The notes under the pieces: model-generated
Seen by the model: the letters and a program-made list of their open reading frames with translations, nothing else
What the model was told of the DNA's origin: nothing
Database searches by the model: none
Shown here: positions 1 through 9,600 of the stretch, piece after piece
Layout: every line of letters begins with the position of its first letter
How positions within the stretch are numbered: position 1 is the first letter of the stretch
Made by a program: the position numbers and the translations under genes
Assembly: GCA_021773355.1 (NCBI GenBank)
Contig: JAJFKE010000051.1
Location: forward strand, 221,387-285,386
From: Gammaproteobacteria bacterium
Lineage (GTDB): Bacteria > Pseudomonadota > Gammaproteobacteria > Pseudomonadales > Pseudohongiellaceae
Reading direction: 5' to 3'
Length of the DNA stretch: 64,000 nucleotides

Positions 1-253
1 GTCTGACATCGTTCAATGTTGCGGTTGCTGCCTGACCTTGATACAGAGCCTGGGCGCAGACCTCACCGGTATGATTTATTCGCATTAGCCCGGCGGCGTG
101 CTTTCTATCTATTTCACTCAATTCAGCATCTTGCTGCGAAGCAGCTGGCGAGCTGCGGTGCGCGTGGCTGGACCCCGGCACACAACTACGCAGCGCCTGA
201 TCGAATTGGATCAGGCAGCGATCTAACAAACTGAGTTGTGATTTATCGGACAT
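1..253 (-). CDS. coq7: Coq7-family demethoxyubiquinone hydroxylase, N-terminal part
   Basis: The reverse strand opens with ATG at 253 and runs out of the window at base 1, giving 84 residues of the N-terminus. The translation contains GLMRINHTGEVCAQALYQGQ, the first helix of the Coq7 di-iron carboxylate family, with the metal-ligand Glu in HTGEV. Coq7 hydroxylates demethoxyubiquinol in late ubiquinone synthesis at the inner membrane. The start lies one base after the purD stop codon, so the two genes are probably co-transcribed. The C-terminal two thirds lie outside the window. Confidence 0.85.
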   Translation of the reverse strand, partial: MSDKSQLSLLDRCLIQFDQALRSCVPGSSHAHRSSPAASQQDAELSEIDRKHAAGLMRINHTGEVCAQALYQGQAATATLNDVR

Positions 254-254
254 G

Positions 255-1541
255 CTATCCTTTTTCTCTGGCTATGGCCCTATAGGCAATATCGTTTCGA
301 TAATATACCCCATTCCACTGTATTTGATGCACTAGTTTGTATGCTTCTAGCTGTGCCTCGGAAACGCTATTGCCAAGCGCGGTCGCGCAGAGCACACGAC
401 CCCCGTTAGTTACGATTTTGTCGTCTTGTTCAGCGGTGCCGGCATGAAAAATTTTCTGATGAGTGGCAAGTGTTTGATCGAGGCCACTTATTTCATCGCC
501 CTTGTTATAGAAATTTGGGTAGCCGCCAGCTGCGAGTACTACTCCCACCGCTGGTCTACTATCCCATTCGGCTGTTTCGGCATCCAGTGACTGATCCAGC
601 GCGGCCAGACAATGCTTAACCAGATCAGATTGCAATCTCATCATCACCGGTTGCGCTTCTGGGTCCCCAAAGCGGCAATTGAACTCAACCACGTTAATTT
701 CTCCATCTTCTGTAATCATCAATCCTGCATAGAGAAAACCCGTATAGTCATTACCGTCCGCCGCCATGCCTGCAACGGTAGGTAAAATCACCTGATCCAT
801 TATGCGTTGGTAGATCACATCATCCACTACTGCTGCGGGTGAATAGGCACCCATGCCCCCGGTGTTTGGACCCTTGTCGCCATTATCTCGCGCCTTGTGA
901 TCTTGCGAGGTGGCCATCGGTAATACATTGCGTCCATCTATCATGGCGATAAAGCTTGCTTCCTCACCTTCGAGAAAACCTTCGATAACGACCCGGTGTC
1001 CTGCATCACCAAATTTGTTTCCGGAGAGCATGTCTTCAACAGCGGCAACTGCGTCATCTATCGACATTGCAACGATCACGCCTTTGCCGGCGGCGAGCCC
1101 GTCGGCCTTGATTACTATGGGTGCGCCATTGTCTTCGATGTAGGCTTTTGCCAACTCGATATCGGTAAAGGTTTGATAAGATGCTGTGGGAATGTTGTGG
1201 CGAATAAGAAAGTCTTTAGTGAATGCTTTGGACCCTTCAAGTTGCGCGGCATTTTTTGATGGGCCAAAACAGGGAAGCTCGCGTTCCTCAAAATAGTCGA
1301 CAATGCCTTTTACCAAAGGTGCCTCAGGTCCCACTATAGTGAGCCCAATATTTTCGTTGTCGGCAAAGTTTGCTAGAGCGAAAAAATCAAGTGGATCGAT
1401 GGCGATATTTTCCAGCTTCGGTTCCCGTGCAGTACCTGCATTGCCCGGCGCAACATAAACTTTTTCCACGGTACCGGATTGGGCAGCCTTCCATGCCAGG
1501 GAGTGTTCCCGTCCGCCACTACCTATGACTAATACTTTCAT
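255..1541 (-). CDS. purD: Phosphoribosylamine-glycine ligase
   Basis: A protein of 428 residues, normal length for PurD (GAR synthetase), which joins phosphoribosylamine, glycine and ATP in step two of purine synthesis in the cytosol. It opens with MKVLVIGSGGREHSLAWK, the family's N-terminal motif. The ATP-grasp domain follows (VIKADGLAAGKGV), with the metal-binding FNCRFGDPEAQ near residue 290 and a C-terminal rudiment-hybrid domain. purH lies 29 bases upstream on the same strand and coq7 follows directly, so purH-purD-coq7 looks like one operon. Confidence 0.97.
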   Translation of the reverse strand: MKVLVIGSGGREHSLAWKAAQSGTVEKVYVAPGNAGTAREPKLENIAIDPLDFFALANFADNENIGLTIVGPEAPLVKGIVDYFEERELPCFGPSKNAAQLEGSKAFTKDFLIRHNIPTASYQTFTDIELAKAYIEDNGAPIVIKADGLAAGKGVIVAMSIDDAVAAVEDMLSGNKFGDAGHRVVIEGFLEGEEASFIAMIDGRNVLPMATSQDHKARDNGDKGPNTGGMGAYSPAAVVDDVIYQRIMDQVILPTVAGMAADGNDYTGFLYAGLMITEDGEINVVEFNCRFGDPEAQPVMMRLQSDLVKHCLAALDQSLDAETAEWDSRPAVGVVLAAGGYPNFYNKGDEISGLDQTLATHQKIFHAGTAEQDDKIVTNGGRVLCATALGNSVSEAQLEAYKLVHQIQWNGVYYRNDIAYRAIAREKG

Positions 1542-1570
1542 GGGCTTGTTCTCGATGTCTTAGTATCTGA

Positions 1571-3145
1571 CTAATGACGGAAATGCCTCACAGAAGTGAA
1601 TACCATAGCGATATTGGCTTCATCCGCTGCCGCGATAACCTCGTCGTCACGCATTGAACCACCGGGTTGGATGACTGCGGTTATACCCGCCGCAGCGGCG
1701 GCATCGATACCGTCTCTAAAGGGGAAGAAGGCATCCGACGCCATCACCGAACCTGGTACTTCAAGGTTTTCATCGGCGGCCTTGATGCCGGCTATCCTGG
1801 CGCTGTAAACGCGGCTCATTTGACCGGCGCCAATACCAATAGTTTGCTTGTTCTTGCAATACACGATCGCATTTGATTTAACATATTGTGCGACTGACCA
1901 GGCAAAGAGAAGATCGCGAATCTCATCTTCAGTCGGGGCACGGGCACTCACCACTTTCAAATCTTCGCGAGATATTTGGTGGATATCGCGGTCTTGCACC
2001 AGCAGACCACCATTCACTCGTTTGTAGTCAAGCTCGGCAGCTCTGGATTCCTTCCATTGCCCGCAGCGAAGCACTCGTACATTTTTCTTTTCTGCGGTTA
2101 CCTTTAAGGCAGCTTTGGAAATTGAGGGTGCGATAATCACTTCGGTGAATTGCTGGTCTACTATCCTCTGCGCTGTCGCGGCATCTAATTCTCGATTGAA
2201 AGCGATAATGCCGCCGAAGGCCGAGGTTGGGTCGGTTTGAAAGGCTAGTTCATAGGCTTTCACCAAGGAGTCAGCTATTGCAACTCCGCAGGGGTTAGCG
2301 TGTTTAACAATGACGCAGGCCGGCGCAGAAAAACATTTTACACATTCCAGTGCCGCATCGGTGTCTGCGATATTGTTATAGGATAGCTCTTTTCCCTGCA
2401 ATTGCTCAGCAGTACTTATGCCGGCCTCGGTGGGGTTCTTCTCTACGTAGAAAGCAGCTCTCTGATGAGGGTTTTCGCCGTAGCGCATTTCCTGCATCTT
2501 TAGAAATTGCGTATTGAAGGTTCTGGGAAAGTTGGATTCAGCATCAATCTTGCCCCCTAGATAATTGGCAATAGCGCCATCATAGGCGGCGGTGTACTCG
2601 AAAGTTTTCACCGCCAGATCGAAACGGGTAGCCTGGTCAAGACAAGCATCATTGCTCTGAAGTAACGAAATAATGCCCGCGTAAGCTGATGGGTTCACTA
2701 CAACCGCAACAAAGCGATTGTTCTTGGCGGCCGCCCTGAGCATAGTAGGACCGCCGATATCGATGTTCTCTATGGCAGTGGCTAGATCACAATCCGGCTG
2801 GGCCACCGTGGCTTCGAACGGATATAGATTGACGACCACCAGATCGATGGGAGGTATATCATGTTCTGCCATCACCGCCTGATCTTGATCGCGCCTGGCC
2901 AGTATCCCACCATGAACTTTCGGGTGCAGCGTCTTGACTCTGCCGTCCATCATTTCCGGAAACCCGGTATATTCGGAAATTTCCACGGCAGGTATATTCT
3001 CTGCAGTTAGCAGTTTATAGGTGCCACCAGTTGAGAGAATTTCGATATTAAGTTTATGTAATGCTTTAGCGAAGGGAACAATGCCAGTCTTGTCGGAAAC
3101 ACTTATCAATGCACGACGAATGGCAGCAGAGTTTTCTGTTGTCAT
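1571..3145 (-). CDS. purH: Bifunctional AICAR formyltransferase/IMP cyclohydrolase
   Basis: PurH performs the last two steps of IMP synthesis. The first third carries the MGS-like IMP cyclohydrolase domain (ALISVSDKTG, STGGTYKLL, DGRVKTLHPKVHGG). The rest is the AICAR transformylase domain with the catalytic-region motif VKHANPCGVA. I place the start at the ATG at 3145 (MTTENSAAIRRALIS), giving 524 residues, close to the usual length of about 529. An in-frame ATG at 3187 would add 14 residues with no family resemblance, and neither start has a strong ribosome binding site. purD follows after 25 bases. Confidence 0.96.
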   Translation of the reverse strand: MTTENSAAIRRALISVSDKTGIVPFAKALHKLNIEILSTGGTYKLLTAENIPAVEISEYTGFPEMMDGRVKTLHPKVHGGILARRDQDQAVMAEHDIPPIDLVVVNLYPFEATVAQPDCDLATAIENIDIGGPTMLRAAAKNNRFVAVVVNPSAYAGIISLLQSNDACLDQATRFDLAVKTFEYTAAYDGAIANYLGGKIDAESNFPRTFNTQFLKMQEMRYGENPHQRAAFYVEKNPTEAGISTAEQLQGKELSYNNIADTDAALECVKCFSAPACVIVKHANPCGVAIADSLVKAYELAFQTDPTSAFGGIIAFNRELDAATAQRIVDQQFTEVIIAPSISKAALKVTAEKKNVRVLRCGQWKESRAAELDYKRVNGGLLVQDRDIHQISREDLKVVSARAPTEDEIRDLLFAWSVAQYVKSNAIVYCKNKQTIGIGAGQMSRVYSARIAGIKAADENLEVPGSVMASDAFFPFRDGIDAAAAAGITAVIQPGGSMRDDEVIAAADEANIAMVFTSVRHFRH

Positions 3146-3265
3146 AGGGCTATCTTTGCTTATAGGGCGTAGTTTGTGTTGATGCAAAACCAGCGTTCTA
3201 GATTCAAGCTACTTTGCTGAATAAATTCAAATGAGCGTAGATTCCAGCCAGCTGATCGATGGAAA

Positions 3266-3568
3266 TTACAGTAAACCGTATTGTTTTAATTTGGTGCGTA
3301 GCGTACCACGGTTCAAACCTAGCATGATAGATGCCTTGCTTTGATTGTTGCCGCAATTGCGCATAACCGCCTCTATTAGAGGCGCTTCAACTTCAGCCAT
3401 AACCATTTGGTGCAAATCGGTAACGGGTTCATCTTCGATGTGTTGAAAATAGCGGCCTAGTGCTCGCTCTACTTCCGACCTAAGAGTGCTTTCCTGGTGT
3501 ACCTGCTGAGTTTTTTCCTGCACAGGCAGTGGGTCGAGACGGTTGCTGATATTATCAAACTTATTCAC
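3266..3568 (-). CDS. fis: DNA-binding protein Fis
   Basis: A 100-residue protein, the typical length for Fis, the nucleoid-associated factor that bends DNA and activates stable-RNA promoters. The C-terminal half carries the Fis helix-turn-helix: NNQSKASIMLGLNRGTLRTK at residues 74-93, with the characteristic GLNRGTLR. It overlaps the 3' end of dusB by 4 bases (ATGA type), the same dusB-fis arrangement as in enterobacteria, so translation is probably coupled and expression driven from the dusB promoter. Confidence 0.96.
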   Translation of the reverse strand: MNKFDNISNRLDPLPVQEKTQQVHQESTLRSEVERALGRYFQHIEDEPVTDLHQMVMAEVEAPLIEAVMRNCGNNQSKASIMLGLNRGTLRTKLKQYGLL

Positions 3569-4557
3569 GCGGCCTCAGCTCCTATGTCTTCATCCAGGAT
3601 TGTAAAATACTCATGAATACGGTCGAATTGCTCGGCTGGGGCTTTAATATTGTTGAAGTGTTTCATAAATTCGCGTGATTCTAATAATTCTTTTACATAC
3701 GCTGCAACATGCTTACGTGCATACCATACTCCTTTCACGTCTCCATAGAAACCATGAAGTTTCATTAGATGTGAAATGATTATATCGTGTCGGTCCGGTA
3801 GACTAATTTGAGGAAGTAATTTTCCGCTTTCAAGATAATATTCAATTTCCCGAAAAATCCAAGGTCTACCCTGTGCCGACCGGCCAATCATAACTCCGTC
3901 TACTTGTGTTTGCCGTATAACCGCTGCAGCCTTCAGCGGTGAATCGATATCGCCATTAGCTATAACTGGAATGGACACGGACTGCTTAATGGCGGCGATA
4001 GTGTCGTATTCCGCCTCTCCTTTGAATCGACACTCGCGAGTTCTGCCATGTACCGTTAGTAACTGAATTCCACACTGTTCCGCTATTTTTGCAATTTCTA
4101 CACCGTTTCTGGATTCTGGACTCCAACCCGTGCGGATTTTTAGCGTGACAGGCACGTCAACACGATTGACAACTTCTTTCAGGATTCGACTTACTAGTTT
4201 TCTGTCTTTCAGCAGCGCTGAACCGGCAGCCTTTTTCAGTACTTTCTTTGCCGGGCAACCCATATTGATATCGATGGCGTTAGCGCCTAACTCTGCGTTG
4301 AGTGCGGCAGCTTCCGCCATTAGTTGGGGATCGGAACCGGCAATCTGTACAACATGAGGGCCAGTATTGCTTGGTTTAATTCTCTTTAGACGATTGCGTT
4401 CGTTGTGCCATAACTCAGAATTGCTGGTAAGCATTTCTGCAATGGTCAATCCGGCTCCCTGGTCTGCGCAAATCTCTCGAAAAGGGGTGTCGCTGACACC
4501 TACCATTGGCGCCAGGAAAAGAGAATTTTTCAGTTGATAGGGGCCGATGTTTATCAT
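3565..4557 (-). CDS. dusB: tRNA-dihydrouridine synthase B
   Basis: A 330-residue FMN enzyme that reduces specific uridines in the tRNA D-loop. Visible family features are the N-terminal FLAPMVGVSDTPFR, INMGCPAKKVLKKAAGSALL with the catalytic Cys, LTVHGRTRECRFKGEAEY and the FMN phosphate-binding IANGDI. It is the first gene of a two-gene unit with fis and overlaps it by 4 bases. The 128 bases upstream before the DUF3426 gene hold a candidate promoter. Confidence 0.96.
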   Translation of the reverse strand: MINIGPYQLKNSLFLAPMVGVSDTPFREICADQGAGLTIAEMLTSNSELWHNERNRLKRIKPSNTGPHVVQIAGSDPQLMAEAAALNAELGANAIDINMGCPAKKVLKKAAGSALLKDRKLVSRILKEVVNRVDVPVTLKIRTGWSPESRNGVEIAKIAEQCGIQLLTVHGRTRECRFKGEAEYDTIAAIKQSVSIPVIANGDIDSPLKAAAVIRQTQVDGVMIGRSAQGRPWIFREIEYYLESGKLLPQISLPDRHDIIISHLMKLHGFYGDVKGVWYARKHVAAYVKELLESREFMKHFNNIKAPAEQFDRIHEYFTILDEDIGAEAA

Positions 4558-4594
4558 TTTTTTTGCTGAGGCAGAACATTTTTCAAGGCTGGCT

Positions 4595-4622
4595 ATGATA
4601 GCGGGGACGCTTATCCAGTTAA
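4595..4622 (-). promoter_or_regulatory. Candidate sigma70 promoter for dusB-fis
   Basis: On the reverse strand, TTAACT (4622-4617) is followed by a 16-base spacer and TATCAT (4600-4595), about 40 bases before the dusB start. Matches to the consensus boxes are 4/6 and 4/6. A GC-containing stretch follows the -10 box, as is common for growth-rate-controlled fis promoters. This is inference from sequence only. Confidence 0.35.
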
Positions 4623-4685
4623 AGCAGTATTGTAAATTTTTCTTTGCTTTGGTGGCCGGCTACAGCAGGGCTGCAGGAGAAGCAA

Positions 4686-6740
4686 TCAGGGCAGCCTAAA
4701 AGCTAAAGTGTAGTTAACAGCGCCCGGTCCTGGATCCATAATTGCCAAATTAATTTGTACCGGCGTCATTACCGGCATCAAGCTAAATGATTGTAGTTCG
4801 GGGTCTAGATATTCTGCGACAGCAAACTCTCTTAACGCGATGACACTGTTCTCCGCACTGTTGAAGCTTAGTATCAGGACGGGAAACGCCTGAGGAAAAG
4901 CTGCCGTGTTTCTAATGATAGTATTTACCATCAGGCCATTGCTTAACTCAGGGTGACTACGCACCGTTAAGTTGTCGCTGCGAATAGCATCGATGTCGGA
5001 GTACTGCGGAAGGTCACAGCTCAGGTAGCCGCAGGCAAATTCATAGAAAGGGCGAATCTGGGCAAGCTGACTGTAAACATCCATGCGTTGCCATAAATAC
5101 TGTGCACTCAATAGCGCGGCCAGTAATATTACCGTCAGAAACAATAGGATGCTTCGCAGCAAACGGCTCTCTTTTCTCTGAAGTAACTCAACCGGAGTAG
5201 ACATTTTGCCCAACGCCGCCAGGTTTTCTTGCGGGATTGCCTCCAGTGCATCTTCATCTTCTAGTTCGGTTTCCAGCGCTCTCGCTCGAATGGCTTCTGT
5301 GGATTCTTCCTCTATGTTTTGCTCAGTCTGAGATTCGACTCTTTGCTCCGTGTCGACAGACACATGATCTGGTTCTATTTCATCGCTCTTGTTCTGTTCA
5401 GACCATTCTTCCTCAATGCTTGGCTGACTGATTTCCACTTCAGGATCAGCCAGACCTGTGCTTTCCATCGGGTCTTGCGATTGTGATGAATCAGTTGCTG
5501 AAAAGGAATCCCGCTGCAAAAACTGGTCATATTCATCAGTGCCTGCAAAGGAGTGGGGACTGTCCAGAGCAGACCAATCCAGTAGCGATGATTTCTGAGC
5601 CGCTGAAGTTGTATCAGAATCAGGGTTATAGCCGGCCTCATTTTGGTAACTATTTTCCCCAGCTTCCAGCCAGGATTGATGGCTCTGCGCAGGAAGCGAG
5701 CTGTGCAGCAATTCAATAGCTGTTGGGTTCACTTCACTGGTTTCCAAGGAATCCGTTACCGTGATTTTGTCATCCCCAACCTCTTGCTCCGCTGCCGTTC
5801 TGTTGAGAACGGTCCAATTCAAGTCCGTCGAAGGAAGAGATTCCTCGTTTAATTCGGTGGCTACGGTGTTTAGGAACTCTAGGTCGCTATGACCCCAATC
5901 CTCTCGCATCTGTTGGTTCGAAGCTGATTCTATATCTTCGTCCTTGAGTTGCTCGAATTCAAATCTGTCGCCAAGCTGCCGAGCTTGTGCTTTCTCTAAT
6001 TCTGCTTCTGTTGTCTTGTCATTGGCTGAATTTACGGTCGAGCTTGAAGCGGTGCTTTGAAAAGAGGGCTTATAGCTAAATGACGCAGACAGATTAATAC
6101 CTACGAATGGAGGCTCATGCTGCGACGGCGATTGCGCGGCTTGCTCGAGATATTGTTTTAGTGGTTCTTCCGCGTCAGCTGTAACAGCTTCGGCTGGGGT
6201 TTCGTCTCCCTCAGACTCGAAGGATTCTAATACATCACTTTCCGAGCTGCTGACATCTGGTCCTTCAGTGCTTTCTCTGTTTGTTGCACTGTCTACTTGC
6301 CTTGCTCTTTCTTCCTCACGGTACGGTTCCGCGTTAATGGCTGCCTCTGCCGCAGAAGTGTCTTCTCTTTCATGTAGTTCTTCCACTACAGTCGTGTAGA
6401 AGTCCTCACTTACGGTTTCTGCCTGTTCCAATTCTTGGAGAAGTTCCCGTTCATCTTTGGTCTTTGCTGCTTCTGCTGCTGGATTTGCCGTAGCGGTCAA
6501 TGCACTTCTGGTCAGGAAGCTGGATGGGTCGAAGAACTCTTGTGGGTCGTTGCCTACAAAAACCGATTCGGCCTGGTTGTGGATGGAATTACCTTCGGGG
6601 TCATCAAGAAAATTTTCCGTAGCTTCGAATACATTCAAGCAGGCGCCGCAACGTACTCTACCTTCCGCAGCTTCCAGCACCCGAGAATTGATGTTGAAAG
6701 TGGATTCGCAAGTAGGACACTGAGTAACATTGAATGACAT
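4686..6740 (-). CDS. DUF3426 zinc-finger membrane protein with long acidic linker
   Basis: 684 residues. The N-terminus is an MJ0042-type zinc ribbon with Cys8, Cys11, Cys31 and Cys34 (CPTC...CGAC). A disordered Glu/Ser/Asp/Thr-rich linker of about 450 residues follows, then a single membrane segment near residues 530-550 (LLFLTVILLAALLSAQYLW), then a C-terminal domain of the DUF3426 type. The family is widespread in gammaproteobacteria next to prmA or dusB; its role is not established. Most relatives are far shorter (200-400 residues), so the expanded linker is the unusual part. It stands between prmA (60 bases upstream) and dusB. Confidence 0.85.
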   Translation of the reverse strand: MSFNVTQCPTCESTFNINSRVLEAAEGRVRCGACLNVFEATENFLDDPEGNSIHNQAESVFVGNDPQEFFDPSSFLTRSALTATANPAAEAAKTKDERELLQELEQAETVSEDFYTTVVEELHEREDTSAAEAAINAEPYREEERARQVDSATNRESTEGPDVSSSESDVLESFESEGDETPAEAVTADAEEPLKQYLEQAAQSPSQHEPPFVGINLSASFSYKPSFQSTASSSTVNSANDKTTEAELEKAQARQLGDRFEFEQLKDEDIESASNQQMREDWGHSDLEFLNTVATELNEESLPSTDLNWTVLNRTAAEQEVGDDKITVTDSLETSEVNPTAIELLHSSLPAQSHQSWLEAGENSYQNEAGYNPDSDTTSAAQKSSLLDWSALDSPHSFAGTDEYDQFLQRDSFSATDSSQSQDPMESTGLADPEVEISQPSIEEEWSEQNKSDEIEPDHVSVDTEQRVESQTEQNIEEESTEAIRARALETELEDEDALEAIPQENLAALGKMSTPVELLQRKESRLLRSILLFLTVILLAALLSAQYLWQRMDVYSQLAQIRPFYEFACGYLSCDLPQYSDIDAIRSDNLTVRSHPELSNGLMVNTIIRNTAAFPQAFPVLILSFNSAENSVIALREFAVAEYLDPELQSFSLMPVMTPVQINLAIMDPGPGAVNYTLAFRLP

Positions 6741-6799
6741 TCGGTGGTACTTCGGATAGATGGTTTGTCGAGTTGATAAACGGATTGTAGGTGAATCCT

Positions 6800-7720
6800 C
6801 TAGTCTTGCCTACAGGCAGCGTAATACTCATTTCGAATGCCGCTGAGTCGCGTCCATTCCTCCTTTAGCTCAGCATCGTCCATTGTAAACCAGGGGGAGT
6901 AACGCTTTAGTAGTTGGCTGGTCTGTTCATTCAGAATCCCAGAAAGGACAATTTTACCGTTGGATTTAAGCAGATGGGCAAAATTTTCGGCTAATTGCAG
7001 CAGTGGCTCTGCCAATATGTTGGCAATAAGAATGTCGGCTTTTTGTTGCCGGATTTCACCTGGAAGCTGCTCAGGAAGATAGCAGCTGATTACACCTTGG
7101 GGAATGTTGTTTCGTTTTGCATTTTCCTGGGTCGCCGTAATTGCCTGTGGATCATTGTCCACTGCGATAACCTGTGACGCACCCAGCAGAGCAGCGGCAA
7201 TGGCTAAAATGCCTGACCCACAGCCATAATCGATGACAGTGTTATTTTTTTGAATTTCCCGTTCCAGCCATTGCAGGCAGAGACTGGTGGTGGCGTGACT
7301 GCCGCTGCCGAACGCCAGACCTGGGTCCAGCATGATATTAATTGCTTCAGGATTCGGTGGCTGCTCCCAGCTTGGACATACCCATAGTCGTTTGCCAAAT
7401 TGCATAGCTTTGAAATCTGCCATCCACGACCGTTCCCATACCTCGTCCTCAAGAATATCCAGTGTTAGATCGTCCAGCTTCGCTAGCGCTGGATGTTGTT
7501 TCAATAAAAACAGCAGGGCGTTGAGGTTTACCTCACGATCGAAAAGGCAGAGTAGATAAACATGATCCCATAAAGGTGTGCTACCTGGCTCTTTTTGAAA
7601 GACCGGTTGATCTTCAGCATCCAGGTAGCTAATTGACAGCCCGCCATGATCAAGCAGAAGTTGCTCTAGGGGTTCAAGTTGATCAGGTCGCACCCGAACC
7701 CTAAGCTGTTGCCATGACAT
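6800..7720 (-). CDS. prmA: Ribosomal protein L11 methyltransferase
   Basis: 306 residues, normal for PrmA, which uses S-adenosylmethionine to trimethylate residues of ribosomal protein L11. Motif I for SAM binding is DYGCGSGILAIAAALLGA, followed by VIAVDNDPQA. The N-terminal substrate-recognition domain begins MSWQQLRVRV. LIANILAEPL matches the catalytic-domain NPP-like loop of the family. It lies 36 bases downstream of accC, the common accB-accC-prmA order of gammaproteobacteria. Confidence 0.95.
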   Translation of the reverse strand: MSWQQLRVRVRPDQLEPLEQLLLDHGGLSISYLDAEDQPVFQKEPGSTPLWDHVYLLCLFDREVNLNALLFLLKQHPALAKLDDLTLDILEDEVWERSWMADFKAMQFGKRLWVCPSWEQPPNPEAINIMLDPGLAFGSGSHATTSLCLQWLEREIQKNNTVIDYGCGSGILAIAAALLGASQVIAVDNDPQAITATQENAKRNNIPQGVISCYLPEQLPGEIRQQKADILIANILAEPLLQLAENFAHLLKSNGKIVLSGILNEQTSQLLKRYSPWFTMDDAELKEEWTRLSGIRNEYYAACRQD

Positions 7721-7756
7721 AGTGGGAAAACTCGCGCAGAGGTAATTTGGAGTTAA

Positions 7757-9100
7757 TCAGAGACTCCCTAGCTTCTTTTCCAGATAATGAATATTGACGC
7801 AGCCTTGCTGAAATTCGGCGTCTCGAACAAGGTCTCGTTGCAAGGGTATATTGCTGCGAATACCGTCAATTAACATTTCGTCCAAGGCAATCTGCATGCG
7901 CATAAGCGCTTGCTCGCGGGTATCTCCGTGGCAGATTAATTTGGCGATAAGCGAATCGTAGTAAGGCGGTACACTGTAGCCGCTGTAAAGATGGGAATCG
8001 ACTCGAACTCCGTTGCCACCAGGAGCATGGAAAAGTTTCACCTTGCCAGGGCTGGGCATGAAAGTGACTGGATCTTCTGCATTAATGCGACATTCAAAGG
8101 CATGTCCACGTATTTGAATGTCTTCTTGTGTTATTGAAAGAGGTTCACCACCGGCAATTCGTAGCCCTTCTTTCACAATGTCTACGCCAGTGACCATTTC
8201 TGTGACAGGGTGTTCAACTTGTATGCGGGTATTCATTTCAATAAAATAAAAACCTTCGTCTTCATATAAAAATTCTAATGTGCCGGCTCCACGATAGTTC
8301 AAATTTTTGCAAGCTTGGACACAAGTTTCCGCCACTTCCCTGCGAATATGATCGGGAATTCCCGGCGCAGGTGCTTCTTCTAATACTTTTTGATGACGTC
8401 GTTGCAGTGAGCAATCTCGATCACCTAAATGGATGGCATTGCCTAGCCCATCACCTATGACCTGAATCTCAACATGGCGAGGATTTTCCAAGAATTTCTC
8501 CAGGTATACCACGCCGCTACCGAAGAATGATTTGGCTTCGGACTGGGTCACGAAAATAGCTTTTAGCAGAGCGGCCTCATTGTGGACCACACGCATGCCA
8601 CGTCCACCGCCGCCAGCGGCAGCCTTTATAATCACTGGATAGCCAATCTCTTTCGCCATTGCCAGCGTACGCTCTTTGTTGTCGTCTAACGGGCCATTGG
8701 AGCCCGGCACGGTTGGGACTCCGGCTTCACGCATGACATCGATAGCGGATACTTTGTCACCCATCAGTCGGATAGTATCTGCGGAAGGACCTATAAAGAC
8801 AAAACCACTATTCTCAACCTGTTCGGCAAAGTCGGCGTTTTCTGACAGGAAACCATAGCCAGGATGTACCGCATCGGCATCAGTTACTTCCATGGCAGAT
8901 ATAATAGCAGGGGTATTTAAATAGCTTTCAGTTGGGCTAGGGGGACCAATGCAGACAGACTCATCGGACAGGCGAACATGCATAAGGTCCCGGTCCGCAG
9001 TTGAATGCACGGCTACGGTTTTAATACCCAGCTCTTTGCAAGATCGCAGTACCCGTAGGGCTATTTCACCACGATTTGCTATTAAGACTTTTTCAAGCAT
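7757..9100 (-). CDS. accC: Acetyl-CoA carboxylase, biotin carboxylase subunit
   Basis: 447 residues, full length. AccC carboxylates the biotin on AccB using ATP and bicarbonate, the first step of fatty-acid synthesis. It shows the N-terminal MLEKVLIANRGEIALRVLRS, the ATP-grasp glycine loop KAAAGGGGRGMRVV, the active-site MNTRIQVEHPVTE and the C-terminal biotin-carboxylase domain. It follows accB by 32 bases and precedes prmA; aroQ-accB-accC-prmA is a clear same-strand operon. Confidence 0.97.
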   Translation of the reverse strand: MLEKVLIANRGEIALRVLRSCKELGIKTVAVHSTADRDLMHVRLSDESVCIGPPSPTESYLNTPAIISAMEVTDADAVHPGYGFLSENADFAEQVENSGFVFIGPSADTIRLMGDKVSAIDVMREAGVPTVPGSNGPLDDNKERTLAMAKEIGYPVIIKAAAGGGGRGMRVVHNEAALLKAIFVTQSEAKSFFGSGVVYLEKFLENPRHVEIQVIGDGLGNAIHLGDRDCSLQRRHQKVLEEAPAPGIPDHIRREVAETCVQACKNLNYRGAGTLEFLYEDEGFYFIEMNTRIQVEHPVTEMVTGVDIVKEGLRIAGGEPLSITQEDIQIRGHAFECRINAEDPVTFMPSPGKVKLFHAPGGNGVRVDSHLYSGYSVPPYYDSLIAKLICHGDTREQALMRMQIALDEMLIDGIRSNIPLQRDLVRDAEFQQGCVNIHYLEKKLGSL

Positions 9101-9132
9101 GTAGCAATTTCCTGAGGTAGATTTGCCGTGAA

Positions 9133-9579
9133 CTAAACGATGGTAATCAGAGGTTGGTCGAATTCGACTGGCTCGCCGTCTTCAACCAGAATAGCTTCCA
9201 CCACACCGGCATGATCAGCCTCTATCTGATTCATCATCTTCATCGCTTCAACAATGCAAACTACGTCACCTACTTTGACATGCTTCCCCACTTCAACAAA
9301 GGCAGGCGAGGAGGGTGAAGGAGAGCGGTAGAAAGTGCCTACCATGGGTGAGGTGATGCTGTTACCTTTCACTGCGGCCGGCGCTGGAGCAGCTTCTGCA
9401 ACTGCAGCACTGGGAGCGGCGGCCGCAACTGGAGCGGGCGCTTGGTAACTAATCGGCGCAGGAACGGAGGTGGAACCACGACTGATTCGAACCGACTCTT
9501 CACCTTCCTTAATTTCGATTTCGGCTATATCAGAAGCTTCCAACAGTTCTATCAGTTTTTTTACTTTTCTAATGTCCAT
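9133..9579 (-). CDS. accB: Biotin carboxyl carrier protein of acetyl-CoA carboxylase
   Basis: 148 residues. The C-terminal biotinyl domain carries EAMKMMNQIEAD with the biotinylated Lys114, preceded by the family's TSPMVGTFYRSP. An Ala/Pro-rich flexible linker (about residues 40-70) joins it to the N-terminal region MDIRKVKKLIELLE. It carries the carboxyl group between AccC and the transferase subunits. It lies between aroQ (21 bases upstream) and accC. Confidence 0.97.
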   Translation of the reverse strand: MDIRKVKKLIELLEASDIAEIEIKEGEESVRISRGSTSVPAPISYQAPAPVAAAAPSAAVAEAAPAPAAVKGNSITSPMVGTFYRSPSPSSPAFVEVGKHVKVGDVVCIVEAMKMMNQIEADHAGVVEAILVEDGEPVEFDQPLITIV

Positions 9580-9600
9580 AAAAATTTCCCGCAGAGATTA

